A stretch of 64,000 bases of DNA from Jiulongibacter sp966250325 (GTDB lineage Bacteria; Bacteroidota; Bacteroidia; Cytophagales; Spirosomataceae). Below the pieces are notes generated by a model. That model ran no database searches and had not been told where the DNA came from. It worked only from the letters and a program-made list of their open reading frames with translations. Positions 8,872 to 15,835 of the stretch are shown in pieces. The first letter of the stretch is position 1, and each line of letters starts with the position of its first letter. The stretch is from contig CBINGY010000006.1 of NCBI GenBank assembly GCA_966250325.1, forward strand, positions 68,599 to 132,598, read 5' to 3'. The translations under genes were made by a program, and so were the position numbers.

Positions 8872-9921
8872 ATGAAACACTTGAAGCTAATTATAATAAT
8901 CTTTATATGCTGGCAAGATGCTGATATCCTTTTCGCCCAAGTTAATATTTCATATTACTATGATAACCTACAAAGGCTTACCTCAATCTCATATGGCGAT
9001 GGAAGGCAAATAATATACACCTACGATGACCTTGGCAATCGCCAAAGCATGATTATTATCGTCCCATGCGAAAATCCAGACTTAATTATCTCAAACATTT
9101 CAGTCACCAGATATACTCCTGAAAAAATATATTATACCTTTCAAATCAAAAACCAAGGAACCGCTTATGCTAACCTAAGCAGCTTCGCCTTTGCTGGTTT
9201 TAACAATTCAAACCCACAGAGAGATGGTAATGAAGAGTTTAGATATGCCTTCTTCCCGGGTGGAGGGCTTGCTCCTAATACAACAATGAATCTGAACTTC
9301 TCGTCTGGATTTAGTTTCAATAGTAACAAATATTATCTCATCCTTACCGCAGACTACTATAATTCTGTGATTGAATGCGTCGAGACAAATAATGATCTGG
9401 CTACATTGGTCAATCCTTGTACTTCAAGTGGAAGTTTATCCATTACCGGTAGTCTTTCAAATAAATTGCTTAGCTCAAATGGAGCGGTGTCAATTAGCAA
9501 CGCTTCTTTAAGTAACGTGTTGGTCGTCGGGAAGAGTATAACTGAAAGTCCTAATGTCTCCATGACAAATAGCTCCGTTGTTTTAGGGGGGTGCTTAAAT
9601 GGTCCATACGTGGGCTCACCCACTTTGAACCAAGAAAGAAATTCCATCAAGGATTCGGCAAATTTTGTTCAGTCTCCTATTTCAGAAATGAAACTTTCAA
9701 ACGACTCCATTCTATCATTTAAACTATCAAGCCCTCAGAAGCTTACGCTTAGGATTTATGGTGACACGGAAAGAAAACTTTTGAAAACTGTTGTTGAAAC
9801 CAAAGAATATCGCTCAGGAGTCAATGAAATAACAATTGATGCTACTGAATGGATTAAGGGGCAAAAGTATAGTCTTCATCTTTCTTCTGATAAATATACT
9901 GAGGTGCTTGTATTTGAGTAA
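8872..9921 (+). CDS. Secreted protein with one RHS-like repeat, CARDB-like domain and T9SS-like tail, 349 aa
   Basis: Signal peptide (about 1-23), then a single YD-type repeat segment (YYYDNLQRLTSISYGDGRQ, residues 27-45). A CARDB/adhesion-like beta domain (about 60-180) begins at NPDLIISNISV, and the C-terminal part ends in a beta-sandwich resembling type IX secretion sorting domains (KYSLHLSSDKYTEVLVFE). It looks like a remnant or offshoot of the neighbouring RHS gene, fused to unrelated secreted modules. It has no toxin tip. Probably a cell-surface protein; exact function unknown. Confidence 0.65.
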   Translation: MKHLKLIIIIFICWQDADILFAQVNISYYYDNLQRLTSISYGDGRQIIYTYDDLGNRQSMIIIVPCENPDLIISNISVTRYTPEKIYYTFQIKNQGTAYANLSSFAFAGFNNSNPQRDGNEEFRYAFFPGGGLAPNTTMNLNFSSGFSFNSNKYYLILTADYYNSVIECVETNNDLATLVNPCTSSGSLSITGSLSNKLLSSNGAVSISNASLSNVLVVGKSITESPNVSMTNSSVVLGGCLNGPYVGSPTLNQERNSIKDSANFVQSPISEMKLSNDSILSFKLSSPQKLTLRIYGDTERKLLKTVVETKEYRSGVNEITIDATEWIKGQKYSLHLSSDKYTEVLVFE

Positions 9922-9981
9922 ATCCGATCCTAAATAGAATAACTAAAGTTTAATAGAAATACAATTATTCCGGTATTAAAA

Positions 9982-10551
9982 TCAGAAAATATAATTGTCA
10001 GTATTCATTAAACCTAGGCGATTCAAGCGTATAGACATTGATACTTCACTTACATCAAATATTTTGGCAAGATGAGCGATAATTTCACTATCTTCTATGA
10101 AATCATCTTTCATTCGCTCCTCTTCAAAGCATTTTATCACTTGAGATCTAGGCATGAGTAAAGCCGCCGCAAATGCATTAGCTTGTACTTCTTGTGATTT
10201 CGAACCTAAGGCAGATTCAAAGTTTCTATATAACCTTTTTGTGTCCATTATTACTTCGGCATCTTGTAAATGATCTAAGAAATAATGGCCCAACTCGTGG
10301 GCGATGGTAAAACGTTGTCGTTTTTCACTTTCCAGAGAATTAACGCCGATTGTCTTTTTGCCGTCTTTAATAACGAGTGTTCCAGACACTTGATCCAGAG
10401 TCATCAGGTCTTTGTTAAAGAAATTGTGTCTAACAACCTTAATCCCAGAAAACTCTGCTAAACCCTCAATGTCAACCTTTCCACCAGTGTAGCCAAAATT
10501 AATCAGTTCGTTTTCAGCACGAGATTCGATTTCCAAATTCCATTTTTTCAT
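9982..10551 (-). CDS. ImmA/IrrE-family metallopeptidase, 189 aa
   Basis: Zinc peptidase of the ImmA/IrrE (COG2856) type: the active-site helix HELGH (FTIAHELGHYFLDH) is near residue 88, followed by the ANAFAAALLMP signature near residue 125. Family members cleave an XRE-type repressor encoded next to them and so switch on mobile elements or stress genes. Here an XRE repressor lies 23 bases upstream on the same strand, matching the ImmR/ImmA pattern of ICEs and prophages. Control of the island by this pair is inference. Confidence 0.85.
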   Translation of the reverse strand: MKKWNLEIESRAENELINFGYTGGKVDIEGLAEFSGIKVVRHNFFNKDLMTLDQVSGTLVIKDGKKTIGVNSLESEKRQRFTIAHELGHYFLDHLQDAEVIMDTKRLYRNFESALGSKSQEVQANAFAAALLMPRSQVIKCFEEERMKDDFIEDSEIIAHLAKIFDVSEVSMSIRLNRLGLMNTDNYIF

Positions 10552-10574
10552 AAGGTAATTGATAGTCCAATGGG

Positions 10575-10883
10575 TTAATGAGCCTCATCAATAAATTTAC
10601 TAATCGAACTCAGGGCAGATTTACTGAGGCCCTTGCCAAAAGTTTCGATCTTGTTATTACCTATTTGTATTTCCTGAAAGAGTTTAGTGACATCAATATT
10701 CAGAAAGGCCGTTATTCGCCAGAATTGATAGAGGTTAATTTGCTGACGTCCCTTTTCAATATTGAGAATGCTCGCCCTGCTTAATGAGATAAAGTTCCCC
10801 AACTCCGTTTGAGAAATTCCTTTTCTTTTTCTTGCCTCTGCAATTTTCCTTCCAAATGCAAGATAAAATTCTATTTTCTCCAT
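10575..10883 (-). CDS. XRE-family HTH regulator paired with ImmA-like peptidase
   Basis: Helix-turn-helix of the Cro/C1 type at about residues 8-62 (RKRKGISQTELGNFISLSRASI.NIEKG). The start chosen is ATG at 10883 (MEKIEFYL), which fits the family; an upstream in-frame start (10934) would add 17 residues without homology to the domain. The C-terminus (about 70-102) is short. It is followed by the ImmA/IrrE-type peptidase gene, its probable antagonist. It is a likely repressor, possibly of its own promoter and of the plus-strand genes that begin after 11018. Confidence 0.8.
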   Translation of the reverse strand: MEKIEFYLAFGRKIAEARKRKGISQTELGNFISLSRASILNIEKGRQQINLYQFWRITAFLNIDVTKLFQEIQIGNNKIETFGKGLSKSALSSISKFIDEAH

Positions 10884-11017
10884 TTCTGACACAAAGTAAA
10901 CACATTTTTTGCTAACAACAAGTGATGAATTCAAAATAATGCTAAATGAGACTGTACATTTTCCCTTTGATTTGTGAGAGGATTCTAAGCTTCTTTTTAC
11001 ATTTTTTATTAAAGCTT

Positions 11018-11048
11018 TTTGAGAACAAAAAAAATACTTCTACCTTTG
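11018..11048 (+). promoter_or_regulatory. Bacteroidota-type promoter (TTTG - 19 bp - TACCTTTG)
   Basis: TTTG at 11018-11021 and TACCTTTG at 11041-11048, separated by 19 bases, match the -33/-7 consensus TTTG and TAnnTTTG of Bacteroidota. A transcript from here would run through a 220-base leader into the YegP-like gene at 11276, unless it stops at the GC stem near 11107. Confidence 0.55.
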
Positions 11049-11073
11049 ATGCGTAAAGTTGTATATCAGACAT

Positions 11074-11180
11074 AAAAAAAGCCCCACGTCGTCGAAAACT
11101 GAGGGGCAATTTTAATGGAGGTGTGTCAGTGAAGACACGAGAGATGGAGCGGACTTGTCTATCCAAGCTTCACCTTTTGT
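11074..11180 (-). ncRNA. Candidate small RNA of about 105 nt on the minus strand
   Basis: On the minus strand a TAnnTTTG box (TACCTTTG, 11192-11185) is followed by about 100 bases with no ORF. Within these are a GTGTC-loop-GACAC hairpin (11122-11137), an outer AGGTG/CACCT pairing, and finally a GCCCC/GGGGC stem (11107-11081) with a run of seven T. This is the layout of a small transcript with its own promoter and terminator. The upstream TTTG box is weak. No known RNA family was recognised. Confidence 0.35.
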
Positions 11181-11275
11181 ACTGCAAAGGTATGAATATC
11201 TCTCGAATAAAACAGAAGAATGGGTATTTTTTCGCCAGTTTCTTCTTTTTTTGTTACATCTAAATTTTGGAAATC

Positions 11276-11626
11276 ATGTCAAAATTTGAACTTTTTCGAG
11301 GGATAAACTCCCAATTCTATTTCCGTTTTAAGGCCAGAAATGGTGAGCAAATCCTTTCCAGTGAAGGATACCTTGCAAAACATAGCTGCCTGGCAGGTAT
11401 TGCATCGGTGAAGCGTCTCGCTCCATACGATTCAAGTTATGTGAGGATAGATAATCTTGGTAATTATCGGTTCAATATGAAGGCAGAAAATGGGGAAATC
11501 GTCGCACACTCTAGTGAGGGATATACTACTCGACAGAGTAGAGACCATGCTATTGAGGTGGTAAAACGTGAAGCTCCATTTGCTGAAGTAGTCGATTTAA
11601 CAGTTAGTAAGGTGTATGGCAGCTAA
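11276..11626 (+). CDS. YegP-like DUF1508 protein, two tandem repeats, 116 aa
   Basis: Two DUF1508/YegP repeats of about 50 residues: each has a beta-hairpin core (FYFRFKARNGEQILSSEGY and its second copy YRFNMKAENGEIVAHSSEGY) followed by a helix with a basic end. YegP-like proteins are small, cytoplasmic and of unknown biochemical role. The start is ATG at 11276; the in-frame TTG at 11267 is less likely because GGAAATC lies just before the ATG as a ribosome site. It overlaps the next small gene by 11 bases, showing a two-gene operon. Confidence 0.8.
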   Translation: MSKFELFRGINSQFYFRFKARNGEQILSSEGYLAKHSCLAGIASVKRLAPYDSSYVRIDNLGNYRFNMKAENGEIVAHSSEGYTTRQSRDHAIEVVKREAPFAEVVDLTVSKVYGS

Positions 11627-11786
11627 TGGTGCAAAAGGTGGTGGGCGTCACGGTGCAGTACGCAGCCGTAGTCAAGTCAAAAATCCAGTAACTAATCAAT
11701 GGGTAAAGCGTGATGCTGACACTGGTAGGTTTATGGACGTGAAGCAAGACGGAACTCCTTTCAAAGGAGTAAGAAAGGAGAAATAA
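11616..11786 (+). CDS. Small Gly/Arg/Lys-rich protein, 56 aa
   Basis: A 56-codon gene overlapping the end of the YegP-like gene by 11 bases. The protein is basic and glycine-rich at the start (MAANGAKGGGRHGAVRSRSQ), then NPVTNQWVKRD.DTGRFMDVK and ends PFKGVRKEK. Small proteins of this look occur in mobile islands next to YegP-like genes; I recognise the pattern but not a function. The composition suggests nucleic-acid binding, which is inference. The overlap and the clean AGGAG-rich end support it as real. Confidence 0.6.
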   Translation: MAANGAKGGGRHGAVRSRSQVKNPVTNQWVKRDADTGRFMDVKQDGTPFKGVRKEK

Positions 11787-11808
11787 TTCCTTGACGTGTA
11801 TTTTATTG

Positions 11809-11836
11809 CTCCGGTAGCGGGTAACTGCTGCCGGAG
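11809..11836. repeat. Hairpin repeat, copy 1
   Basis: CTCCGGTAGC (11809-11818) pairs with GCTGCCGGAG (11827-11836), ten pairs with one T-G, around the loop GGGTAACT. It resembles three other hairpins further right (12484, 13055, 13201): the arms differ in sequence but keep pairing, and the loops share a GG-AAT-CT pattern. Confidence 0.45.
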
Positions 11837-11860
11837 ACTATAACGCTTAAATTTTATACA

Positions 11861-11986
11861 ATGCAAAAGCAGAAAACTGATTTACAGAATGTTGTAGCTT
11901 TCTTATTGATTGCCGCTGGTATAATTACCACGTTCATACAACTAAAAGATCAAATTCAGGCCGCCAGCAGACTCCTCAAGGAGTAA
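11861..11986 (+). CDS. Single-pass membrane peptide, 41 aa
   Basis: A 41-codon ORF with ATG at 11861: a polar start (MQKQKTDLQN), one hydrophobic helix (about 11-27, VVAFLLIAAGIITTFIQ) and an amphipathic tail (KDQIQAASRLLKE). It follows the hairpin at 11809 and is followed by a terminator-like hairpin at 12001, so it could be its own small transcription unit. The function is unknown; small phage or plasmid membrane peptides look alike. Codon use gives no strong evidence. Confidence 0.45.
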   Translation: MQKQKTDLQNVVAFLLIAAGIITTFIQLKDQIQAASRLLKE

Positions 11987-12000
11987 ATAAGGTTTGGGAA

Positions 12001-12036
12001 GGAGTTTTGGAATTTGTCCAGAGCTCCTTTTCTTTT
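12001..12036 (+). terminator. Intrinsic terminator
   Basis: GGAG..TTGGA and TCCAG..CTCC form an interrupted stem (12001-12027) followed directly by TTTTCTTTT. It ends the small membrane-peptide unit. Confidence 0.55.
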
Positions 12037-12306
12037 AAGAACACAATAGAGAAATCCTCTTGAATAAGTTGCTGGCATTCGCAAACTATACTATCATTCT
12101 TATAAAAAGCCTACCTCATATAACAAGCAGACAAAATGTTAAAGCTAAAAAATGTTTAGTTGAAGCAAGCTTAAAGATCATTGAGGTAAAAGTGTAGACA
12201 AGATATTAATATACTATGAGCTTGAAGGCTTAGTAGCACAATAGTTGAAAAAGTTAATAAATCTGACTACCTTATATCAAAGTTGTGTGGATTTAGTAGT
12301 TGAAAA

Positions 12307-12336
12307 GGCCTATTCCGGTTGGAGTAGGTCTTTTTT
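12307..12336 (+). terminator. Intrinsic terminator
   Basis: GGCCTATTCC pairs with GGAGTAGGTC (two G-T pairs) around a GGTT loop, followed by six T. No coding gene lies directly before it. Confidence 0.6.
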
Positions 12337-12483
12337 GAGATTTCTTGTTAATAGGTTGGCATATTGATATGAGTTAGAAATACATGGAAGCCTTTATTTC
12401 AATTGTGAATACTTTCTCCTAACTTTAGTACAATTCCATTAGAGATTTTCATTTTACCAATTGGTCGTCCAAAAGACGAGGTT

Positions 12484-12520
12484 AATATTCCTGTGGGCAA
12501 TGCTTGCAGGAATATTTTTT
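12484..12520 (+). terminator. Hairpin repeat copy 2, with T-run terminator
   Basis: AATATTCCTG (12484-12493) and CAGGAATATT (12507-12516) form a perfect ten-pair stem around TGGGCAATGCTTG, followed by TTTT. A second small hairpin (TCGTC CAAAA GACGA, 12464-12478) lies just before. Together they look like the 3' end of a short RNA. The stem-loop belongs to the hairpin family also seen at 11809, 13055 and 13201. Confidence 0.55.
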
Positions 12521-12606
12521 AAGTTGCCGGAAGTAGTACAAAGCACGTCTCTTAACCCTTCAGGAATAAAACCACTTTGGCTTCTATGAAGCTTCAACCA
12601 TAGAAT

Positions 12607-12960
12607 ATGGAAGACCATGTCGTCGAGGAAAATATCTTTTACTTTTTACAAACCACCAACAGACTTACTAAACTCAATATGCCAGAACATTCTGGCTGTT
12701 ATCGATCCTGTGATGGGGCTACGGTGATAATGTCCTCAATAATATCCAAGCATTCCAAAATACAGATTAGTTTGTATAGGGTATCAATTGATGTTCCGAG
12801 GGTAATTCAATGTATTTGCCAGGGAAAGCCTCCGTTCGAGAATACTGACCCCATTGAAATTTTCAACACTGAACAATTTAAGGACTTCATTCATTTCTTG
12901 TCTGTATATCCTCATAAACAGGATTTTCATATCCTTGAAGCTCGTCACCATATATGTTGA
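12607..12960 (+). CDS. Hypothetical protein, 117 aa
   Basis: No family recognised. It starts MEDHVVEENIFYFLQ and contains five or more cysteines and several histidines, including CYRSCDG near residue 31, CICQG near residue 69 and a C-terminal RHHIC; metal binding is possible but not shown. No signal peptide or membrane segment. It stands alone, between hairpin copies 2 and 3, with a terminator just upstream. The whole ORF shows no shadow gene on the other strand, which is the main support for it being real. Confidence 0.45.
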   Translation: MEDHVVEENIFYFLQTTNRLTKLNMPEHSGCYRSCDGATVIMSSIISKHSKIQISLYRVSIDVPRVIQCICQGKPPFENTDPIEIFNTEQFKDFIHFLSVYPHKQDFHILEARHHIC

Positions 12961-13054
12961 GTTGAAATCTGATTAATTTTAGATATCTTTGATTTAATCT
13001 CCAGGCATGTCAGGGTAGAGAGTTAGTTAATAATATATAGATAGATTTTAATCC

Positions 13055-13087
13055 ATTATTCCCAAAGGCATTGCCATTGGGAATAAT
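13055..13087. repeat. Hairpin repeat, copy 3
   Basis: ATTATTCCCAA (13055-13065) and TTGGGAATAAT (13077-13087), a perfect eleven-pair stem around AGGCATTGCCA. There is no T-run, so it is not a classic terminator. Confidence 0.5.
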
Positions 13088-13200
13088 CCTTACAAAGGTG
13101 GAAAAGATACTTTCGAATAAATGGCCTTGGCTATTAGGTTATATAAGATAATATGCTCGCTGTTTGTTTTTTTCTTGGGTATATTACGACCAATGTTAGA

Positions 13201-13229
13201 AATTCCCGGAGGTAATACTTTCGGGAATT
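13201..13229. repeat. Hairpin repeat, copy 4
   Basis: AATTCCCG (13201-13208) and CGGGAATT (13222-13229) around GAGGTAATACTTT. The surrounding order TTA..ATTCC.G.GG.AAT.CTT.C.GGAAT matches copy 2 with changed arms. Confidence 0.5.
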
Positions 13230-13317
13230 CTATTTTAAAGACAGATAATTAGCATGAGCATTACTGTTCCTGGATCATCTATTTGCTCGATTTCGGATTC
13301 TGTGGTATAGTCAGATT

Positions 13318-13650
13318 ATGAAAAATACTGTTGAGAAGGGAACCGTTACCATATTCAGCTACTTTGATACCCAAGAAAACACCTTTATTGGGGTGTGTTT
13401 GGAGTTCAATATTGTACTAACAGGAAATCATCCCTTTGCCGTTACTCATGAGGTTTTGGAAATGGCCAAATCACATATCGAAACGGTTCGAGACCATAAT
13501 CTTCCTGATGAGCTTCTTAATCGTCATGCACCAAAAAAGTATTGGGATTTATTTGACAAACTCAGAGGGGTAAAGGACAGAACCGATGGTTCAATTTTCC
13601 AAAGCCCATATAGCAAGGAGGAGTTCTCTTCAATGTTATATGCCTGCTAG
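13318..13650 (+). CDS. hicB: HicB-like antitoxin, 110 aa
   Basis: The N-terminal part has the HicB partial RNase-H-like fold: VTIFSYFDTQENTFIGVCLEFNIVLTGN is the strand pattern followed by a helix (HEVLEMAKSHIETV). Family members bind HicA and repress the operon. The order here is antitoxin first, the reverse of most hicAB operons. The stop overlaps the start of the toxin gene (ATG at 13640) by 11 bases, indicating coupled translation. The C-terminus is short and lacks an obvious DNA-binding helix-turn-helix. Confidence 0.7.
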   Translation: MKNTVEKGTVTIFSYFDTQENTFIGVCLEFNIVLTGNHPFAVTHEVLEMAKSHIETVRDHNLPDELLNRHAPKKYWDLFDKLRGVKDRTDGSIFQSPYSKEEFSSMLYAC

Positions 13651-13936
13651 TGGATTACAAGGATGGTCACGAGATGATTTAGAATACTTTTTATTTTGTC
13701 ACAATTTTGTGATCGTTAAAAGCAAGCGAGGCTCTCACAATGTGTGGTTGAATAGACATACCCTCAAAACAGCTGAAGTACACGAGCTTCATCATAATTC
13801 TTCATACAAAATGCCTACACTTATAGCGATAATACAGCAAATGGGGTATACCGAACAATATGCCAGAGGATGGAGGGCGATGAACAAGAGTCAACAAAAA
13901 CAGGTGGCCAAAAGGATCAAGAAAGAGCAATGCTAG
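13640..13936 (+). CDS. hicA: HicA-like mRNA-interferase toxin, 98 aa
   Basis: HicA family double-stranded-RNA-binding-like fold: the active-site segment is seen as SKRGSHNVWLN, with the catalytic histidine in the G-S-H context near residue 32. Family members cleave mRNA when freed from HicB. The start ATG at 13640 (MPASGLQGWSRDD) overlaps the antitoxin stop; an in-frame upstream start at 13586 would lie inside hicB. A basic tail (KSQQKQVAKRIKKEQ) extends it beyond the usual 60-80 residues. Confidence 0.7.
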   Translation: MPASGLQGWSRDDLEYFLFCHNFVIVKSKRGSHNVWLNRHTLKTAEVHELHHNSSYKMPTLIAIIQQMGYTEQYARGWRAMNKSQQKQVAKRIKKEQC

Positions 13937-14035
13937 CCCATCCACTTTTTATCCTTAAGTGTTTCTATAGCATTTGGTACTCCTCAGCATATACTCTAAC
14001 TTTAAATAAACAACTTTTCGCAAGGGAATAAACAA

Positions 14036-14569
14036 ATGAGCGAGATTATCAATTACAAGGTTGAATTTGTACGCAGAACAGAGAAATTGCTAAACGAGAG
14101 CTATAATGACTTTAAAAGTAAGGATCTGGAGGTAACATTTTTACTCAATTGTTTATTGGGGTTGATTGTTAGCGTAACAGAGAACGAAAAAAAATCTAGA
14201 CAGTCATTCAAGGGTGATATCGACGATGACTTTATTTCACTCATTCCAGATAACGTTGGTTTTATAATTAATAAGCTACACTCAAAAAGCCTGGTAGATA
14301 AAAGGGTCAAAAAAATTAACTCAAAAATTGGGCACAAGTCCGATCTATCTTCTTTTAGCAAACTTTGGTTCATTAATAAACTAAGGAATGGCATTGCACA
14401 TCAACATATTGAACCCATAAACAAATATGGTAAGTGGGTAGGGGTAAAACTTTGGAATGAATACAAAAATGAAAGGGATTTTGAAATTCATCTAACCATC
14501 AAACAATTGAGAGCGTTAGCTCTGAAAATTGCTGACATTTACTTGCGGGAAAATGAGTCTGAGAAGTAA
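14036..14569 (+). CDS. HEPN-domain protein, 177 aa
   Basis: All-helical protein with the HEPN catalytic pattern R-N-x3-H (LRNGIAHQH) near residue 119, resembling the pEK499_p136 subgroup. HEPN proteins are RNases in toxin-antitoxin, CRISPR and abortive-infection systems. No nucleotidyltransferase (MNT) partner lies next to it; the neighbours are HicA upstream and, on the other strand, two small genes. It may be a stand-alone defence RNase or a degenerate partner. The call rests on the motif and helical character. Confidence 0.6.
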   Translation: MSEIINYKVEFVRRTEKLLNESYNDFKSKDLEVTFLLNCLLGLIVSVTENEKKSRQSFKGDIDDDFISLIPDNVGFIINKLHSKSLVDKRVKKINSKIGHKSDLSSFSKLWFINKLRNGIAHQHIEPINKYGKWVGVKLWNEYKNERDFEIHLTIKQLRALALKIADIYLRENESEK

Positions 14570-14672
14570 CTCTTCTCTATTGAATATGAAATGAGTGTCA
14601 GGTTCTAGCACACGTAGATTTCTGGAGTAAAACTAGAAAAGGCACCTAATACTTTACACTGAATATCCAGAT

Positions 14673-14936
14673 TCAATTATCAGGTATCTTGTATCCTCGC
14701 TCTAGTAATAGTATTTTAGCCACGGCACAGGTTTCATAGTCCTCCTTCTTCAAAGCCTGTAGGAATAGATTCATCAATGATAAATCGGTAGGATTGGATT
14801 CTTTTAAGACTCTCAGCCTATCTTCTTCATTGAATCCCCGTATTTTTTCTGAGATATACTTTGATAAGCCGTTGTAATACTCCACCCACTGTCTCTCTTC
14901 TTCATTCCTGGGTTGAAAATTCTCGTAAGTATCCAT
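14673..14936 (-). CDS. Hypothetical helical protein, 87 aa
   Basis: No family recognised. Acidic, all-helical by composition, with no signal peptide. It starts 24 bases after the stop of the DUF4145-like gene on the same strand, so the two are probably one operon. The ribosome context is weak (AACGTTTATACCATG). Whether the pair forms a toxin-antitoxin unit cannot be told from the sequence. Confidence 0.5.
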   Translation of the reverse strand: MDTYENFQPRNEEERQWVEYYNGLSKYISEKIRGFNEEDRLRVLKESNPTDLSLMNLFLQALKKEDYETCAVAKILLLERGYKIPDN

Positions 14937-14960
14937 GGTATAAACGTTAATATGATCTAT

Positions 14961-15314
14961 CTAACCTTTTTTGATTTTGGGTAAATTTCTGTTCTTTATA
15001 CCACTGGTACTATGTGTAAGGGCCTCAGCTCTCAGAACATTTTCAATAATGTCCATTACTCCGCTGAGCTCCTCCCTCGTAGCTAAATACCCGCGATGTA
15101 TAGTTGCATTCCCGAAAGAAAGAGCAATTTCGAGAAGCTCTTTCGCCGACTCAGCAATATATTTCTCCTGAACCAACCGCTCTAGTTTCTGTTTAAAAGT
15201 ACCAATATCGCCGATTTTTTGCACAATAATAATATCCGGAATTATTCTTACTCCCATAATAGGTCCGGAATTAAGTGATTGGTAAATTTCGCAAAATAGC
15301 TCGGTAAAATCCAT
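14961..15314 (-). CDS. DUF4145-like (HEPN-related) protein, 117 aa
   Basis: Contains KELLEIALSFGNATIHRGY near residues 58-76; the GNA-x-IHRG pattern is typical of DUF4145, a HEPN-related domain often found in restriction and defence proteins. At 117 aa it is a stand-alone domain. It heads a two-gene minus-strand unit. A role in defence is inferred from family habits and from the HEPN gene nearby; no direct partner is visible. Confidence 0.5.
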   Translation of the reverse strand: MDFTELFCEIYQSLNSGPIMGVRIIPDIIIVQKIGDIGTFKQKLERLVQEKYIAESAKELLEIALSFGNATIHRGYLATREELSGVMDIIENVLRAEALTHSTSGIKNRNLPKIKKG

Positions 15315-15382
15315 ATTCGCGTAAGTTACCCATCCTGTGAAGAGGCGATACTCCTGGGAATAGGGTAGTCAGAATTTGCAAA

Positions 15383-15829
15383 TTATTCCTCTCCCTGTTT
15401 TTCTACTATAGAATCAATAATGATTCGCCTATGAGGCCCACCTGTATCGTGCCCTCTAATAATACCAGGTATATCTCCAATTTCAATTCCGTAACCTGTA
15501 ACTAGATATGTGCCATTAATGGGCTCCGAAATATCAGAGGGCATAAATACACCCCATTGGTAAGTCCATAGGTCATTTATTTCATATAAATATTTGTACC
15601 GGGGGGGAGAATTTTCTGTCCTAATATCCGTCACTTTGAGTTCCGCATTCTCAAATCTATAAGCTTTGATTACCTCCTTTGGGGTAAAATCTAGGAATGC
15701 ACCGAAATCCTTATGAAGCCTTTCCAATACATATTCTTCAAGAGTCTGTTCTTTTATTTCTTCTTTTCGGCAGCCCTGGAAAAGAGAACAGAATAAAACA
15801 GCTAAAATTAAAAGTGTTGTCTTTTTCAT
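15383..15829 (-). CDS. Lipoprotein, 148 aa
   Basis: Signal peptide with lipobox FQGC at residues 17-20, so lipid-anchored after cleavage. The mature part has no recognised domain. It lies 6 bases after the secreted metzincin gene on the same strand and is probably co-transcribed. A role as inhibitor, chaperone or surface partner of that protease is possible but unproven. Confidence 0.65.
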   Translation of the reverse strand: MKKTTLLILAVLFCSLFQGCRKEEIKEQTLEEYVLERLHKDFGAFLDFTPKEVIKAYRFENAELKVTDIRTENSPPRYKYLYEINDLWTYQWGVFMPSDISEPINGTYLVTGYGIEIGDIPGIIRGHDTGGPHRRIIIDSIVEKQGEE

Positions 15830-15835
15830 AAATTT

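Larger units (their letters stand above)
10884..11275. other. Regulatory gap with promoter and small-RNA-like elements
   Basis: About 390 bases without a convincing protein gene. It holds a good Bacteroidota-type promoter on the plus strand (11018-11048), a terminator-like GC stem with a T-run on the minus strand (11074-11107), and a TACCTTTG box on the minus strand (11185-11192). The 74-codon open frame on the minus strand across 10942-11166 lacks a recognisable start context and is not believed. Confidence 0.5.
11987..12606. other. Gene-poor stretch with three terminators
   Basis: About 600 bases without a supported ORF. It holds terminator-like hairpins at 12001-12036, 12307-12336 and 12484-12520. 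Three plus-strand terminators without visible genes suggest short untranslated transcripts between them. Around 12193-12243 a frame reads VDKILIYYELEGLV, reminiscent of the MerR helix, but stops and shifts surround it. Confidence 0.5.
12961..13317. other. Gap with two hairpin repeats before hicB
   Basis: About 357 bases with no ORF. It contains hairpin copies 3 (13055-13087) and 4 (13201-13229). No clear promoter was found; a TATAAGATAATATG stretch near 13141-13154 could serve. Confidence 0.45.

Noticed and set aside
10942..11166. 74-codon ORF on the minus strand
   Set aside because: Runs through the terminator and hairpins, has no domain and overlaps a likely promoter; best seen as non-coding.
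12120..12300. A frame reading VDKILIYYELEGLV, like the MerR recognition helix
   Set aside because: Stops and frame changes on both sides; too short to call a gene remnant with confidence.
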